From Acridotheres tristis (lineage: Eukaryota > Chordata > Aves > Passeriformes > Sturnidae), in NCBI GenBank assembly GCA_037013685.1, contig CM072892.1, positions 1,612,001-1,676,000 on the forward strand: a DNA stretch of 64,000 nt, read 5' to 3'. Of the stretch, positions 31,931 to 42,930 are shown piece by piece. The position numbers and the translations under genes are program-made. Each line of letters starts with the position of its first letter. The first letter of the stretch is position 1. The notes beneath the pieces were generated by a model, which was not told where the DNA came from, made no database searches, and was given only the letters and a program-made list of their open reading frames with translations.

Positions 31931-32340
31931 TCCCAGAATCCCAGAATGGTTTGGGTTGGAAGGGAATTTAAACTCATCCCATTCCCTGGGCAGGGACACC
32001 TCCCACTGTCCCAATGTCCAACCTGGCCTTGGGCACTGCCAGGGATCCAGGGGCAGCCACAGCAAATCTGGGAATTCCAGCCCAGCCAGGAATTCCCAGT
32101 TCCCAACATCCCACCCAAATCTCCCCCTTTTCCAGCTAAAAGCCATTCCCTGTGTCCTGTCCCTCCATCCCTTGTCCCCAGTCCCTCTCCAGCTCTCCTG
32201 GAGCCCCTTTAGGTGCCCTCAGCTCTCCCTGGATCCTTCTCCTCTCCAGGGGAACATTCCCAGCTCTCCCAGCCTGGCTCCAGAGCAGCTCCAGCCCTTG
32301 GAGCAGCTCCCTGGATTCCTCTGGATTCACTCCTGCAGCT
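31931..32340 (-). mobile_element. CR1 LINE 3' region, inverted, well preserved
   Basis: Inverted order is complete from CCAGAATGGTTTGGGTTGGA through GGGCAGGGACACCTCCCACT, GATCCAGGGGCAGCCACAGC, TTCCAGCTAAAAGCCATTCC, GGAGCCCCTTTAGGTGCC and CTCCTCTCCAGGGGAAC. Same subfamily as 5.35, 16.6 and 57.6 kb. Confidence 0.9.
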
Positions 32341-33194
32341 CCACATCTCTCACCAGCAGCTCCCCTGATTTTATTCCTGTCATTGGCTGAGCAGCCTCAC
32401 ACAAACCCACAAGGAGCCTCCAAACCCTTTTCCATGACCCCACGTCGCTTCAATCCCTGGAATCCTCCCTGCTGGAATCAGCCCTTGTCACTCCTGTCAC
32501 CCAGGGCAGGGAATTCTGCTGTGCCCTTTCTCCCAGGAATTCAGCAACCCGTGGTTATTCCCTGCAGCATTTGCCTGAAATCTCCACTTCCCAGCTGGAA
32601 TTAAATCCAAACCCTTCTTCCCGTGCTTCCCAAGCCCTGCCACTCCTGGGTGCACACAGGGGCTGTGTGAGCAAACCAAACATCGAACCCAGAATTGGAT
32701 TTCGGGATTGAAATCTCCCAACACCCAACCAAGACAACAATTCCTGCTCTCCACTCCGATTTCTCCACTTTTACTCCGTTTATTACCGAGGAATAAACCC
32801 AGCTGGATGCCCTGGCAGCAGGATAAAACCAAACTGAAGTTTCTTGTCGTGCTATTCATTTCCAGAAGAATGAAGAGCTGAACACGGGAGTTTGTGACAG
32901 AGAAGAAAAAAAAAAATAAAAAATCCTCAGGGGCTCGAGTTATTTCCAGCTTTTGTTTTTAATTAATGAGGCTCTGGAGTGGGTTCCAAGGCAGCAGCTC
33001 CTGGGATGATTCAGCTTTTCAGGGAGCTGGTGCTTGGCAGCCTCTTAGCAAAGTGCAGCATTTTGGGGACATTTTCCACATCCTCAGGAGCAAATCAAAG
33101 ATTTTGCTGCTCTGAAGCAAAGCCAGCCAGGAAGAGCAGCAGGGTCAGGCAGATTTCAACCCACGGAGGGGCCACTGGACGTGTTCCACTTCCA
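32341..33194. other. Unassigned sequence, no gene supported
   Basis: A run at 32907-32921. No named repeat or exon. Confidence 0.4.
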
Positions 33195-33310
33195 CCTATT
33201 GGAAGTGTTTAATTACTAATTAATTAATAAATCGCACTCCAAACCAGATCTGAGCTGGGGCTGTACGAGGATTTAGGCTGATTTTAGGCTCCTATATCCA
33301 CGTGCAGTGT
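33195..33310. other. Weak candidate conserved element
   Basis: TTTAATTACTAATTAATTAA then TAAATCGCAC: a tight cluster of TAATTA cores in single-copy DNA. Confidence 0.25.
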
Positions 33311-33365
33311 AGAAATCATTTCCTCAGTGGAAAAATAAATCCTGGAGTCAGATCCCAGCTCAGGA

Positions 33366-33605
33366 AAATCATGGCATGGTTTGGGATGGAAGGGATTTTA
33401 AAGATCAGATTTTTTCCATGGTCAGGGACACCTTTCACTGTCCCAGGCTGCTCCAAGACCTGTCCAACCTGGCCTTGGACATTCCAGGGATCCAGGGGCA
33501 GCCACAGCTTCTTCCAGGGCCTCCCCACCCTCCCTTCCCAATATTCCATCTAAATCTTCCAATTTTTAGTTAAAAATGTTCCCCTTTGTCCTATCCAGGT
33601 CTGCC
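33366..33605 (-). mobile_element. CR1 LINE 3' region, inverted
   Basis: AATCATGGCATGGTTTGGGA, GGTCAGGGACACCTTTCAC, CCAGGCTGCTCCAAGACC, GATCCAGGGGCAGCCACAGC, ATATTCCATCTAAATCTTCC, GTTCCCCTTTGTCCTATCC in inverted order. Confidence 0.85.
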
Positions 33606-33749
33606 CGTGGAGTTTCCTCCCTGCTGGTGCTCCCTGAGCCCGTGCTCTGTTCCCAGAGCAGAAATGAGGTTTGTGACAGATCTTTGGGCCTTTGGGGGTT
33701 ATTTTGGTGGATTTTCCTCAGCTTTGTTCTCATCCTGCTCCCAAAATCA

Positions 33750-33880
33750 CGGGACATTCCAGGGATCCAGGGGCATCCACAGCAAATCTGGGAATTCCCA
33801 ATGTCCCATCTAACCCTGCCCCCTTTCCATTTAAGACCATTCTCCCTTCTCCTATCACTCCACCCCCCTGGAAAAATTCC
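33750..33880 (-). mobile_element. CR1 internal fragment, inverted
   Basis: GGACATTCCAGGGATCCAGG, GGCATCCACAGCAAATCTGG, TGTCCCATCTAACCCTGCCC, CTTCTCCTATCACTCC. It overlaps in CR1 position with the copy 150 bp to its left, so it is a second insertion. Confidence 0.8.
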
Positions 33881-34676
33881 CTCTTTGCATCCAACTCCAT
33901 TTTCCAGTGAAAATCCAGCTTTTGAAGTCAAAAACATTCCAAGGAAAATTCTCCATTATAAACTATCCTCGTTCCCTACACCAAAAAACGTGCCAAAAGC
34001 CAAACTCCAACCCCAGAGAAACATCTCCATTCCAGATCTGCTTTTCTCTGAAATCTCATTTTCAACACAAGCAGCAAACCGGGTTTTGTTTTCTCTCTCA
34101 CTGAAAACTCCTCGGTTTAGCTACAAGAAAATAACAATAATCTGATTTTCACTTCCCTCCCACAGGGACACTCACACAGCTCGGGCCTGCAGAGAACACA
34201 GAAAACCTGAAGCTCTTGTTTTGTTTGAATGCAGCTGGGTCAGAAACGGGGAGAATTTGACTTTATCCTTTCGTTGGAATTGTCACAAAACACGAAAATT
34301 TACCAGGAAACAAAAGATTTCAAGGTTTTCTGTGGAAAAAACGGGAGTGAAACACAAAAAAGAGGCATTTTTTAGCTGTTCTGATTGCAGGTTCTCCATG
34401 CTCCTGCTGTTCAGGAGGAAATTTGTTATGGAAATATTTATGGAATGGGCAGAAATGGAATTCAGCCCTGGATGAAATCAGGATCAGGAGCAAACAACCA
34501 AGGGAGCTGGATGAGGCCTTCAATCCTTCAATTCCCACTAGGACATCAAAAACTCCCTCAGAACTCCAGGATGGGACAGGCTCGGCATGGAGATGTCCAA
34601 TATTGGATCCAACGTTTCTCACTGAGGGCTGGAAATGCACCAGAGCAGCCACAATCACCTTGACCTTCAGAACTGC
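33881..34676. other. Unassigned sequence, no gene supported
   Basis: Minus-strand 112-codon and plus-strand 92-codon frames overlap. Nothing recognisable. Confidence 0.4.
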
Positions 34677-35278
34677 CCTGGTTTGAGGAACAGGTGTTTG
34701 TTAACAAAGGCTGGAGCATCTCTTGAAATGGAGAATGTAAACCTCCTCCTTTTTCCAAATTGTGATAATTTTGATACTTAAGGGGCTCTCAGGCAAAGCT
34801 GTGGGAATAGGAATAACAGTTCTTTGCCAGGACAATTCCAATAGCAATGCAGGATTGCAGAGAACAAACCCAGAGCAGGGGCAGAGGGAGAATCCAAGGT
34901 GCCCCGTCAGTCAGTCAGGGTTGGTGCAGTCCCATTCCATGGTGGCTGATCCTCCTGCAGGGACAGATGTGGTTCTGCTGGAGCAGGGCTCCTGCACAAG
35001 GTGCACTTTTCCTCCAAAGCTGCAGGGATGATGTGCAAGGCTCTGGTTTTCCTCTGGGATCCAGTGGGAAAAGGCTGCTCTGCTGTTCCAAATCTCCCCT
35101 TTGATCTGGGTAGGAAATGCTCGGCTCCTGCCCTGGCTGGAGCATCTCCCCATGGGATGATGGAATTTGATCAGCCCTGCCCTGGGACTGCATGGCCATG
35201 GACAGGAGAGATCTCCTGGAGGGAGGATGGGCTGTGGGGAAGAGAAAGAACACTGCCACAGCTGGGTGAACAGCTGGG
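34677..35278 (+). mobile_element. LTR-like dispersed repeat, direct copy 2
   Basis: Same 602 bp as copy 1 at a constant offset of 4,808 bp. Differences by eye include AGAGAC/AGGAAC near the start, ATTATTAT/ATTGTGAT and single changes at CATCCC/CATTCC and GGGGC/GGTGC. Right of the shared block this copy continues into tandem arrays that copy 1 lacks, so copy 1 looks truncated at 30470. Confidence 0.6.
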
Positions 35279-35545
35279 ACATGAACAGGAGATATTTCCC
35301 ACAGGGATCAGGATCCCTGCCCCAGCTGGTTTTAATAAATGTCCCATGAACAGGAGAGATCTCCTGGAGGGAGGACGGGTTGATTAAAGAAAGGATAAAG
35401 AACACTGCCCCACGTGGGTGAACACCTGGCCCATTAACAGCAGACATCCCCCAGAGATCAGGATCCCTGCCCCAGCTGCTTTGACAGATGTTCCATGAGC
35501 AGGGAATATCTCCCACAGGGATCAGCATCCCTGCCCCACAAATGG
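35199..35545 (+). repeat. Tandem repeat of about 145 bp, about 2.3 copies
   Basis: Unit starts CCATGAACAGGAGAGATCTC, continues AAGAACACTGCC and GATCAGGATCCCTGCCCCAG and ends near AATAAATGT/ACAGATGT. The first unit lies inside the 602-bp block, so the repeat is part of the dispersed element. Copy 1 keeps only the start. Confidence 0.8.
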
Positions 35546-35593
35546 TGATAGAATACAAACTTTTGGTCACATCCTGTATTGTAACCTAAGGCA

Positions 35594-35838
35594 AGAATAA
35601 ATCCCATAAAGAACAAATCCCATAAAGAATAAATCCCATAAAGAACAAATCCCAAAAAGAATAAATCCCATAAAGAATAAATCCCATAAAGAACAAATCC
35701 CAAAAAGAATAAATCCCATAAAGGATAAATCCCATAAAGAACAAATCCCATAAAGAATAAATCCCATAAAGAATAAATCCCATAAAGAACAAATCCCATA
35801 AAGAACAAATCCCATAAAGAATAAATCCCATAAACCCA
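35594..35838 (+). repeat. 16-bp minisatellite, about 15 copies
   Basis: Unit AATAAATCCCATAAAG, with AACAAATCCC and CCCAAAAAG variants. Follows TATTGTAACCTAAGGCAAG with no gap. Produces false minus-strand frames rich in LWDLFFMG. Confidence 0.95.
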
Positions 35839-36789
35839 GCTGTTACTCCCTCATATCGACAGCATTCCCTGGGCTTGATCCCACTTTATGTTGGAATAAA
35901 ATACAAATCGGGATGAAAAGAGAAAACAAAATGCAGAAAATTGATGGGAAGAGCTCCCTGCTGCCTCAGCAGGTGTGAAATGGGAAGAAGGAGATGAATT
36001 TCCTTCTCTTTAAAAACAGACCAAGAGACTCATCCAGCTAAAAGGTTCCTCTCTCTCATTCCCAGCTAAAAAACCATTAAAAATCCCGGGAACTGAAGGA
36101 TTTGCCTGCAAATCTTCCCATGCTCTTTCCAATGTCTCCCATTTTTCCTGATGAAAGGTAACAAAAAGGCTTTCACCCCATCTCTGTAAATAAACCCATA
36201 AAAACGGATGGATCCATTACCACATTTTACTTTTATTGCCCCAAAGGCACGGATTTGCCTGCGTTCGAGGGGATTTTAAAAGATGTTGACAATTCCTTTG
36301 TGCCCAGGAAACTCCCAGAGAAAATACGGATAAATCCCCTTCGCTTCCAAGATTTTTTTTTTCTCCTCCAATGTTTTATTTTCTTTTATTTTTTTTATTC
36401 TCCTTCCAATATTTTTTTCCTCTTAATAAAAACTCAGGAAATTCTTTCTGCTCCTGCCATCAGACGAGCCTCAAGTGTCCCCAAAAAGATGATTTTGCTG
36501 CCAATAAAAAATCTCAATGTGTTTATCCAGCCCCTAAAAAACAGCTTTTAGCTCCTTTGAGTGGCTTCCATTTCCTGCATTATTCTTTTTTTTATGCTCC
36601 AAAACATGCAGAGGAAAGCGTTGCTTGTTCAAATAAAGAAATTTTTTTATATCTTTTTTTTCCATTAAAAAAATATCCCACAAACGTAGTGGGAGTGGTA
36701 AACTGGAAAATTTAGGGAGTTTGAGTCATTTCATTAAGGATGAACGTTGGCATAAAAAATTAAAAATAAAAGCAGAGGGTCTGTCCTAG
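35839..36789. other. Unassigned AT-rich sequence
   Basis: T-rich tracts at 36352-36415 and 36640-36662. Around 36150-36280 the DNA (TAAATAAACCCATAAAAACG) is non-repetitive and could be a weak conserved element. No gene. Confidence 0.35.
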
Positions 36790-37685
36790 GAGTTTTGGAC
36801 TTTACCCTAACATTCCATCAAATATCAAAAATAATCCATATAATATTGAAAAAACTGACTTTGCTAACACCTCATATAAAAATAATTTTAAAATCACAAA
36901 CATTTTAAAAATTCATCAATCAGTATGAACTGTGGTGGTTTGTAAAAGCTTCTTGTTAAAAAATCTCCACAAACAAACAAACAAAATAAGTCTCCTCTCC
37001 CAAATAAATTAATAAAAAACAGTTTTAAAAATAAAATGGCTGAGTTGTTTTCTGTACATTTAAATTTTAAAAATAGTCTAAAGTTTTATTCTGTTTTTTT
37101 CTTATAGTTTCTAATAATAAAGTTTTTCTTTGTAGCATTTAAAGTTAAGCCAGTTTTGCCTTCCTCCCAATCCTATCTCACAGCAAAAAAAATTTCAAAT
37201 GAGTAAACCAAAACCACTACTAATTAATCTAATTATAATAACAACGTTAAAACATAATTTTAAAAAAAATTTACATCTCTCCTACCTCAAACTACTTCAA
37301 AAACAACCTTAAAACAATTAAATCAACTAAATTAATAACTAAATAAAGAATCTCATACCATAACTCTCACAATTAACAATTTATTAACTAATATTCAAAA
37401 TAAAAAAACATGCAATTCTACAAGACAAAACAATTAATTTTCTTTTATTAGTACATAAACACAAAAATTTTAATAAATTGTATTACAGAAATCTTTCTAA
37501 CCATTCAACATCTATACACAAAAACATACTATTGCAAAAATATCACCAAACTCAAAATTTAAAAAAAAAAAATCATAATTAAATAATTTATCTAATTGAC
37601 TCTCACACCATTAAGCTTGGTCTTAAAAAACTCACAGTTCAACAAGAAATGACAAAGAAAAAACAACCTGAAAAAAAATCCCCCC
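36790..37685 (+). repeat. AT-rich block almost devoid of G on the + strand
   Basis: In 37201-37560 I count about 10 G in 360 bases, against several times as many C. An LTR-like start (TGTGGTGGTTTGTAAAAGCT) at 36931 resembles the start of the 602-bp repeat (TGTCCTGGTTTG), so this may be a heavily altered LTR. No frame or RNA gene. Confidence 0.5.
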
Positions 37686-37889
37686 CAAAAAAAATCTCTT
37701 TAAAGATTTTTAAAGACATTTCTGCTTTAGCAGAACAGGGGGAAGAGTTGTCCAAATCTTTAGGAAAAGCAGGAAAAAAAAGCAGAAAACATCAGGGTCA
37801 GCTGGGCTGGAAATGCTGAATTCCACATTTTTTTTATTGCAAACTCCTCAGGGAAAAGGAATTTTGAGTGGTGTCTGCAAGGCAGGGAA
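37686..37889. other. Unassigned sequence
   Basis: A-rich with short unique stretches; nothing named. Confidence 0.35.
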
Positions 37890-38545
37890 TTCTGGAATGG
37901 TTTGGGTTGGAAGGGACCTTAAATCCCAACAATTCCACCTTAAATCCCAACAATTGCATCTTAAATCCCAACAATTCCATTTTATATCCCAACAATTCCA
38001 TCTTAAATCCCAACAATTTCACCTGAAATCCCAATAATTTCACATTAAATCCCAATAATTCCATTTTAAATCCCAGCAATTCCATTTTATATCCCAACAA
38101 TTGCACCTTAAATCCCAATAATTCCATCTTAAATCTCAACAATTGCACCCTAAATCCCAATAATTCCATTTTAAATCCCAACAATTTCACCTTAAATCCC
38201 AGCAATTCCATTTTATATCCCAACAATTCCATCTTAAATCTCAACAATTCCATCTCAAATCCCAACAATTCCATCTTAAATCCCAACAATTCCATCTTAA
38301 ATCTCAACAATTTCATCTTAAATCCCAACAATTTCATCTTAAATCCCAACAATTCCATCTTAAATCCCAACAATTCCATCTCAAATCCCAATAATTTCAC
38401 CTTAAATCCCAACAATTCCACACTTTTCACATCCCAGGTTTCTCCAACCCCAATGTCCACCCTGGCCTTGGGCACTTCCAGGGATTCAGGAGCAGCCACA
38501 GGGAATTTGGGAATTTTATTCCAGGGCCTCTCCACCTTCTTGGTG
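37890..38545 (-). mobile_element. CR1 3' region, inverted, split by a minisatellite
   Basis: Left part TGGAATGGTTTGGGTTGGAA then GGGACCTTAAATCCCA; right part CCCAGGTTTCTCCAACCCC, GGCCTTGGGCACTTCCAGGG, GGAGCAGCCACAGGGAATTT. The array lies between them, at the position expanded in the 24.7- and 42.3-kb copies. Confidence 0.87.
37915..38418 (+). repeat. 21-bp minisatellite inside CR1, about 24 copies
   Basis: Unit CTTAAATCCCAACAATTCCA + T, with TTTATATCCC, CTCAAATCCC, AATAATTTC and AATTGCA variants. The TTAAATCCCA part equals the CR1 junction sequence itself. Gives a false 293-codon minus-strand frame rich in LLGFKME. Confidence 0.96.
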
Positions 38546-39304
38546 AAAATAACCACAAAAAATTCCACAATTCCTCCTTTTCCTCGTTCACATTCCGTGC
38601 CAGGATCGAATCTCCTGGGCTTCAGCTTTTCCCTGAGCTCAGCAGCAGCAGGGAATGATCCCATAATTTTATTTTTTTTTCCCCATTCCCTGATGAATTC
38701 AATCCCTCTGTGCACAATTCCAAAGGAAGTTTTTCCCCTGCCTCGAGTTTTTTCCAGACTGGGATTCCTTTAAAAAAAAAAAAAAAAAAAAAACAGAATA
38801 AAGATACAAAACCTGGGATTGAACTGGGGGGAAAAAAAGGACAAATATGAGCAGATGGATTTTGGGGGATTTTCCAGAGTGGGTCAGGGATGCATTTCAG
38901 ATCCTGACAAATGGCCAGGAATTATTTCTTTGTGCCCAGAATCCAAATGAGGATTTGATTTTTATTTTTATTTTTTTGCCAAGCACTCGAGTGGGAGCTG
39001 CTCTTTGTGTTAGACAATTCCTTCAAAAATAGAGGGGGAAAAAAAAATCAAAGGAATGCAGAACTATGTTAAAAAAAAAAAAAAAAAAAGAAAAAAATTA
39101 AAAAAAAGAGCAGTGAGGAGAAAGGAGCTCGGATGGATGGGGGAAAAAATGGAATATTTTACAAAAAGGGAATTTTATTTCACAGCACTGAGCCATCCCT
39201 GCTTCCTACCCAATTGTTTTGCATTCCCTGCAGGAATTCTGCTCCTTGTCCTGGGTTGGAAAATCCTTTTCCAGCATAAACACTCCCAAAAATCTTTTCA
39301 ACTA
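38546..39304. other. Unassigned sequence with A tracts
   Basis: A runs at 38772-38793 and 39070-39089. No gene. Confidence 0.4.
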
Positions 39305-39515
39305 AAAGAGGAGAGGTTTAGGTTGGAAATTGGGAAGCAATTCCTGGCTGGAACAGAATTCCCAGATTTGCTGGGGCTGCCCCTGGAAGTGTCCAAGGCC
39401 AGGTTGGAGCATCCTGGGAAAATGGAATTTGTCCCTTTTGTGACTTTGGGGTGGAATTTTCTGACCTTTCTGTCCCTTTCTATCCCAAAATATTCCACGA
39501 TTCCACGATTTAGGC
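39305..39515 (+). mobile_element. CR1 LINE 3' region
   Basis: AAGAGGAGAGGTTTAGGTTG, GGGAAGCAATTCCTGGCTGG, CCCAGATTTGCTGGGGCTGC, GTCCAAGGCCAGGTTGGAGC, and a tail of CCACGATTCCACGATTTA, a trace of the 8-bp CR1 terminal repeat. Confidence 0.82.
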
Positions 39516-41394
39516 ACATCTGGGACATGGACACTCCTTGGGCCTCCACTCAAAGCTCTTCCTTTTAATTATAAATCAATTTAAGAGTGATTTAATGATG
39601 CCAAGGAACAGGAAGAGGAAATATTTGTGTCCTGTGGAGCCGTGGATCCAACAAAAAAGTTGGATTCTGGAATAAAAATAAAACTGGAAACAAAAGCAGC
39701 TGACAGGAATCTGCTTCCATTTATCCCTGAAAATTTAAGGAATTATTGGAGTCAGCACAGCTCTGCCAGCTGGGAAATGAAATGGAAAATCCATTCTGGG
39801 AAATTCTGGAATTCTTTTGTAGCTCCCTAAATGGAGCATGGAGAACACAGCAATGCCAGGGAACATCATTCCTTTAAAAAAAAATAATAAAAATAAATGA
39901 GGAAAAATATCTGAATTTTGCTTTGTACCCTCTCGTTGCCTGGATTCACTTCCAGGTCTGATAAAGGCTGGAAAATAGAATTATAATTCTATTTTACATC
40001 TGGATTTCCCAGCTGTGTGGTCAGGAAATGTAAATATTTAATGTCTTCTGGATAAATAATTCCTCGGGGTGTAAATGTGGGAAACTTTGGGAAAAACGTG
40101 GAAGTGAAAAATCTACTTTAATATAGTTTTGATTTCAAGGAGAGACGTCACGTTCCCTCAGCTCCTGCAGACAAAGGAGATTCCTGGGCCCCACTTTTGG
40201 GCCATCTAAAATCTGATTTTCCCTGGATTTTTAAATCTTTTTCCCCCTCAGAAATCCCTGGAATTTCTCTGAGTTTGAGACCATTTTGGGGTGTTTTAGT
40301 GCAGATTTTGGGTGTCCAGTGACCAAATTTAGGACTTCTTGGAGGGGAATTTTTAGGAATTTTTTTGCCATTTAAGGGCAGATTTCTTTAGGAATTCCTT
40401 CCCATTATTTTTCATGGAAATCCTTGGAATTTTGGCAGATTTTGGGACATTTTTAGTTCGATTTTTGGAGATTTTTGGCCACTTAAAGTCGAATATCCCT
40501 TGAATTTCCTGCCTTTAAGGGAACCCCCACAACTTCTGCCATTTGTTTTGCTCGGTGCAAATTCCTTTCTCCAAAACCAAGATTTCCTTTGCTTAAAATT
40601 TTATTATTTTGGGAGGTTTTTTTGGGGGGGGGAAAATCCAGTTTTGTTTAAAAACACGGGAAATGCTGATTACAGCTAAAATTTTGCTTTTTTCTTCTTC
40701 TTTTTTTTTTCTTCTTCTTTTTTTTTTTTTTTTCTTCACCACCACCCTGAGGTGGATCCGAGGGACCCTTGAGCATCCGGAGTCTCCTGAATTTTGTGGC
40801 CTGAGAATTTTTCTCCAGCTTAGCTGGGCCAGGCCTAACAAAGCCAAACCCTCCTGGGATAGGGCACAATTCCATAGGTTCACCAAAAAAAGGGAAGAAG
40901 GAAAATAAATCATTGCCATCATCATCATCATCATCCTCCTCAGCTCAGGTGTCCCCATGGACAATTTGAGCTCTTCCTGCCCTGCAGATCCAGGATTTTC
41001 CTCAAAAATCCCACCAAAAAAAAAAAAATGGGGAAAAGCATCCAGCAGGTTACAAAATATCATTTTTTCGAATAAATACATGGAATTCCAGAGGAAATCT
41101 CTCCCTCTGTCGTGCCTGTCCTTGTCCTGTTGGCTCCAATGGGATGAGTCATTCCCTGCAGGCCCCTCGGAGGATTTGGATCCATCCAGGAGAAATTTTT
41201 GCTGTAAGAAAAAAAGGGGATGAGTCAGAGGCTGCAGGGACAGCCAGAGCTCTTCCATGGCTGAGCTCAGCTGGGAGCAGTGACAGCAGCAGGAGCAGGA
41301 GCAGGATCAGCCCAGCAGCAGGAACAGGGATTGGGATGGGAATTTGGGATCAAAACAGAGTGAGGGGAGAAAAGCCCTGGTGGGTTGGGATAAC
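39516..41394. repeat. Unassigned sequence, no gene supported
   Basis: Contains a T/C-rich tract at 40684-40737, (ATC)n at about 40917-40937 and an A run at 41017-41028. A minus-strand 221-codon frame (40593-41258) is driven by the A/T tracts. At 40141-40600 TTTTGG and AATTTTT words recur loosely. No exon recognised. Confidence 0.45.
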
Positions 41395-41740
41395 CCTCCC
41401 TGGGGGTGTGGAATTTAGGGATGATCCCGTGAAAAGAGCAAAGGCAAGGGTGGATGTTCCACGTGGTTGGCATGGCTGGAGAGGCTGGGAATGGCTGGAG
41501 CTGTGCCAGGGGAGGGTCTGGGTGGATCCCAGGGAAAGTTTTTGCTGTTCCAGAGGTGCTGGGCACTGCCCAGGCTGCCCAGGGAATGGGCACATTCCCA
41601 GAGCTCCAGGAGAGTTTGGAGAGCGCTCCCAGGGATGCCCAGGGCGGGGTTGATGGGGTGTCAGTGCAGGGACAGCAGTTGGGATGATCCTCGTGGATCC
41701 CTTCCAGCTCAGGATATTCCATGATCCCACGATCTCCATT
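41395..41740 (+). mobile_element. Diverged CR1 3' region
   Basis: GGCACTGCCCAGGCTGCCCA, GGGAATGGGCACATTCCC, CCAGGAGAGTTTGGAGAGCG and tail CCCTTCCAGCTCAGGATATT, CCATGATCCCACGATC follow CR1 sense order with many substitutions. Confidence 0.65.
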
Positions 41741-42250
41741 CCCAGCCAGCAATGAGGAGCTTCCCACCCTGGCCTGGCTGAGGGCTGGAATGAACCCCAG
41801 CAGCTGAGAAATCCTAAAAAAACCAGCAGAGAATTTCCCATCCCTCATTATCCCCCCTGCTGCAGCCAGCACGGGCCTCTGCTCCAGAAAAATGAGGAAA
41901 AACATCTCTGGAAGTTTTGTTCAGCTGAACGGAGACTTGAGCAGTGATTAACTTTTAACTGGTGAGTGCATCAGAAACAAACCAGGCAGGGAAGGAAAAG
42001 GAGGAGGAGGAAAAAGAAGGATCCGTGGTTTAAGTCTTTAAATGATCCTTTGTGTTGCTGAGTATGAGGGAGAAGCACCAGCCCACATCCCAGGAATTGA
42101 AGTCCAGGTGCAGCAGCACATTCTCAACAGCGTGAACCTCAAAGTGAAACCAAACCCAAGGCTGCAGGGCTCAGAGCACGGAAAATGTGGATTTTCCCAC
42201 ATTTCCATGGTGGCAACATCCATGTCACTGTGGCAATCCTTTTGTAGAAC
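41741..42250. other. Unassigned sequence
   Basis: No repeat family, array or gene recognised. Confidence 0.4.
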
Positions 42251-42735
42251 CCTGGAATGGTTTGGGTTGGAAGGGGCATTAAATCCCATCCCATTATCCC
42301 ATCCCATTATCCCATCCCATTATCCCATCCCATTATCCCATCCCATCCCATTATCCCATCCCATTATCACATCCCATCCCATTATCCCATCCCATCCCAT
42401 TATCCCATTATCCCATCCCATCCCATTATCCCATCCCATTATCCCATCCCATTATCCCATCCCATCTATCCCATCTATCCCATCTATCCCATCCCATCTA
42501 TCCCATCCCATCCCATCCCATTATCCCATCTCATCCCATCCCATTATCCCATTATCCCATCCCACCCCTGCCATGGCAGGGACACCTCCCACTGTCCCAG
42601 GCTGCTCCAACCCCAGTGTCCAATCTGACCATGAACGTTCCAAGGATCCAGGGGCAGCCACAGCAAATCTGGGAATTCTATTCCAAGGTCTCACCTCCCA
42701 GCCAGCCAAGAATTCCTTTAAAATATTCCCTGTGC
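42251..42735 (-). mobile_element. CR1 3' region, inverted, split by a CCCAT microsatellite
   Basis: Left CCTGGAATGGTTTGGGTTGG, AAGGGGCATTAAATCCCATC; right ACCCCTGCCATGGCAGGGAC, CAGGCTGCTCCAACCCC, GATCCAGGGGCAGCCACAGC, CAGCCAGCCAAGAATTCC. Mirror image of the 24.7-kb case. Confidence 0.9.
42283..42563 (+). repeat. (CCCAT/CCCATTAT)n microsatellite inside CR1
   Basis: About 280 bp of CCCAT and CCCATTAT units, plus a short CCCATCTAT run near 42466-42500. It is the reverse complement of the GGGAT/GGGATAAT array at 24.7 kb, but lies in an independent CR1 copy. Confidence 0.97.
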
Positions 42736-42930
42736 CTCAACCTCCCTTGCTGAGTTCCCACTTTCCATCCCTGCCTGGTTGCACTGAACAATTTCCAGGC
42801 ATTTTCCAGCCTCTCTCTCTCACTGAGCACTCGTGGTGATGCTGCAAGAAATGATCACCCACGATTCCCAGCATTCCCAACATTCCAGCCACACATTTCC
42901 CTTTCCATCCATGTCTGTGCTCCAGCCTTT
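42736..42930. other. Unassigned sequence
   Basis: Nothing named. Confidence 0.35.

Noticed and set aside
29869..35278. A complete endogenous provirus with paired LTRs
   Set aside because: No gag, pol or env remnants lie between the two 602-bp copies; the interval holds CR1 fragments and single-copy-looking DNA, and the copies end differently.
37915..38418. CRISPR-like array
   Set aside because: The 21-bp units are contiguous with no unique spacers, and the DNA is vertebrate. The same applies to the other arrays here.
37834..38715. 293-codon minus-strand frame with LLGFKME repeats
   Set aside because: The 21-bp unit is a multiple of three, so the frame is a by-product of the array inside CR1.
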